NCBI GenBank assembly: GCA_050013795.1
Contig: JBEKEO010000025.1
Coordinates: forward strand, 1-24,174
Direction: 5' to 3'
Source of the DNA: CAWHOW01 sp050013795
GTDB taxonomy: Bacteria; Bacteroidota; Bacteroidia; Bacteroidales; CG2-30-32-10
Length of the DNA stretch: 24,174 bases
Shown: positions 23,069-24,174 of the stretch, piece by piece
Numbering within the stretch: the stretch's first letter is position 1
Layout of the letters: each line of letters begins with the position of its first letter
The notes under the pieces: generated by a model
What the model was told of the DNA's origin: nothing
Seen by the model: only the letters and a program-made list of their open reading frames with translations
The model's database searches: none
Made by a program: the position numbers and the translations under genes

Positions 23069-24034
23069 TTACTCGTTAACTTTTACCTGAGTATAATTAC
23101 TCATTGCGGTCTGAATCTTTTCGTAAAGTTTTGCTTCATGAACATCCCTTGTATGAAGTATCATATTCTTTATTGCTTTTTCGTTTGAAATTCCATGGCC
23201 GATGATAACAGAAGAATTTATTCCAAGTATCGGCGTCCCTCCATAGTTCTCATAGTTGAATCTATCAATAAAATCATTTTTAAAGCCTTGTTTAACAATG
23301 ATTCTATACATGGCTTCCGTTTGCTTCAGAACAATATTTCCGGTAAACCCATCACATACAATAACATCTACCTTTTCTTTAAAAAAGTCCCTGCTTTCAA
23401 CATTTCCTATGAAATTGAAATCTGTGGTGTTTTTCATTAGTTTGAACGCAGCCAATGTGAGCAGGCTTCCTTTTTCCTCTTCTTCGCCGATGTTTAACAA
23501 ACCAACTTTGGGATTCTTGATATTGTAAACATATTGTGCATAAAGCGACCCCAATATGCCAAACTGGTAAAGTGTATCAGCTTTGCAGTCGGGATTTGTC
23601 CCCGCATCGAGTATGATGCCAATACCTCCGTTCTCTTTCGGTATCAAGGTTGAAATGCATGGCCTGGTGACTCCTTGTATAGTGCCGACACTGTATATTG
23701 AGCCGACAAGCATGGCTCCTGTGTTTCCAACACTGGCAAATGCATCGATTTTTTTATTTTTCAGCATTTCAAAGCCGACAGCTATGGATGAATTGGGTTT
23801 CTGGCTGAAAGCTTTTGTAGGGTGCTCGCCCATTCCAATTACTTCAGAAGCATGAAAAATAGTGTAATCGTTGGGATTAGCTCCCGCTCCTGATAATGAG
23901 GATGTGATAATCTTCTCATCACCAAAAAGGCAAAGTTCTATGTCAGGAGATAATTCTTTACGGGCACGTATGGCTCCACCAATGGTTGAGGCGGGAGCAA
24001 AATCACCACCCATAATGTCAATTCCGATTTTCAT
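23069..24034 (-). CDS. plsX: Phosphate acyltransferase PlsX
   Basis: A 321-residue peripheral membrane enzyme that converts acyl-ACP and phosphate to acyl-phosphate, the donor used by PlsY for the first acylation of glycerol-3-phosphate. The N-terminus MKIGIDIMGGDFAP is the family hallmark. Other conserved segments are GEHPTKAF, SVGNTGAMLVGS (about 100-112) and VDVIVCDGFTGNIVLK (about 218-235). Length is normal. It lies 18 bp after rpmF and 33 bp before fabH, so one minus-strand operon couples ribosomal protein L32, phospholipid and fatty-acid initiation. No promoter lies inside the spacers. Confidence 0.96.
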   Translation of the reverse strand: MKIGIDIMGGDFAPASTIGGAIRARKELSPDIELCLFGDEKIITSSLSGAGANPNDYTIFHASEVIGMGEHPTKAFSQKPNSSIAVGFEMLKNKKIDAFASVGNTGAMLVGSIYSVGTIQGVTRPCISTLIPKENGGIGIILDAGTNPDCKADTLYQFGILGSLYAQYVYNIKNPKVGLLNIGEEEEKGSLLTLAAFKLMKNTTDFNFIGNVESRDFFKEKVDVIVCDGFTGNIVLKQTEAMYRIIVKQGFKNDFIDRFNYENYGGTPILGINSSVIIGHGISNEKAIKNMILHTRDVHEAKLYEKIQTAMSNYTQVKVNE

Positions 24035-24052
24035 CTGATGACAGTTTTAAGG

Positions 24053-24174
24053 TTATGCTTTTACCTCTTTTTTCTCAACAACCAGTTTGCCTTTGTAATA
24101 ACCGCATTCACCGCATACCCTGTGATATAAAACGGAAGCGCCGCAATTGGAACATACTGCAGTTGTTGGCGCAG
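24053..24174 (-). CDS. rpmF: 50S ribosomal protein L32, 5' end outside window
   Basis: The frame reads 40 complete codons to the stop at 24053-24055. It shows the zinc-ribbon half of L32: CSNC and, nine residues later, CGEC followed by GYYKGK, with a Lys/Glu-rich tail. All four cysteines are present, so this is the zinc-binding form. Together with plsX and fabH downstream it forms the usual rpmF operon head. The start codon and promoter are off the window. Confidence 0.93.
   Translation of the reverse strand, partial: APTTAVCSNCGASVLYHRVCGECGYYKGKLVVEKKEVKA

Overview
The window comes from an AT-rich genome of the phylum Bacteroidota. Several independent signs agree: two secreted proteins end in type IX secretion (T9SS) sorting domains with the YPNP motif; nearly all promoters fit the Bacteroidota sigma factor consensus (-33 TTG/TTTG, -7 TAnnTTTG) and there are no Shine-Dalgarno sequences; two very long DUF2723 membrane proteins are present; and rpmF-plsX-fabH is clustered. 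The segment looks chromosomal and mostly housekeeping or cell-envelope in function. No phage, plasmid, transposase or CRISPR is visible.

Layout. 1-2153 (minus strand): a truncated tail-fibre-like surface protein and, upstream of it, a T9SS cargo protein. 2154-2868: an AT-rich spacer with two candidate promoters for the cargo gene, then a tRNA-Gln(TTG) with its own promoter and terminator. 2869-9915 (plus): two tandem paralogous DUF2723 proteins of about 1,085 residues, separated by a terminator, a 21-bp tandem-repeat array and a second terminator. 9984-10604: a short polysaccharide deacetylase, followed in frame by a T9SS-tail remnant. 10804-13416: an AMP-forming acyl-CoA/acyl-ACP synthetase, an acyl carrier protein and a VIT1/CCC1-type metal transporter. 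13552-15519: an ABC-F translation ATPase. 15677-18750: the elongasome pair PBP2 (mrdA) and RodA (mrdB), overlapping by 4 nt. 18994-19854: a GC-richer gene of unknown function, followed by a second 21-bp array (14 units). 20343-21836: a very AT-rich T9SS cargo gene. 22037-24174 (minus): fabH, plsX and the 3' part of rpmF, which link ribosome and phospholipid/fatty-acid synthesis.

How the genes fit together. Most products act on the cell envelope: glycosyl transfer (DUF2723), carbohydrate deacetylation, peptidoglycan elongation (PBP2/RodA), lipid initiation (PlsX/FabH), and surface or secreted proteins. The ligase-ACP pair suggests an acyl group is activated and loaded on a dedicated carrier, but its destination cannot be read from the window.

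The least explained signal is non-coding. Three intergenic regions contain repeats that differ in sequence but share an exact 21-bp period: 6315-6587 (about 13 units), 18879-18918 (2 units) and 19864-20157 (14 units). Each unit is built round a short dyad. These arrays are the best candidates for something undescribed.
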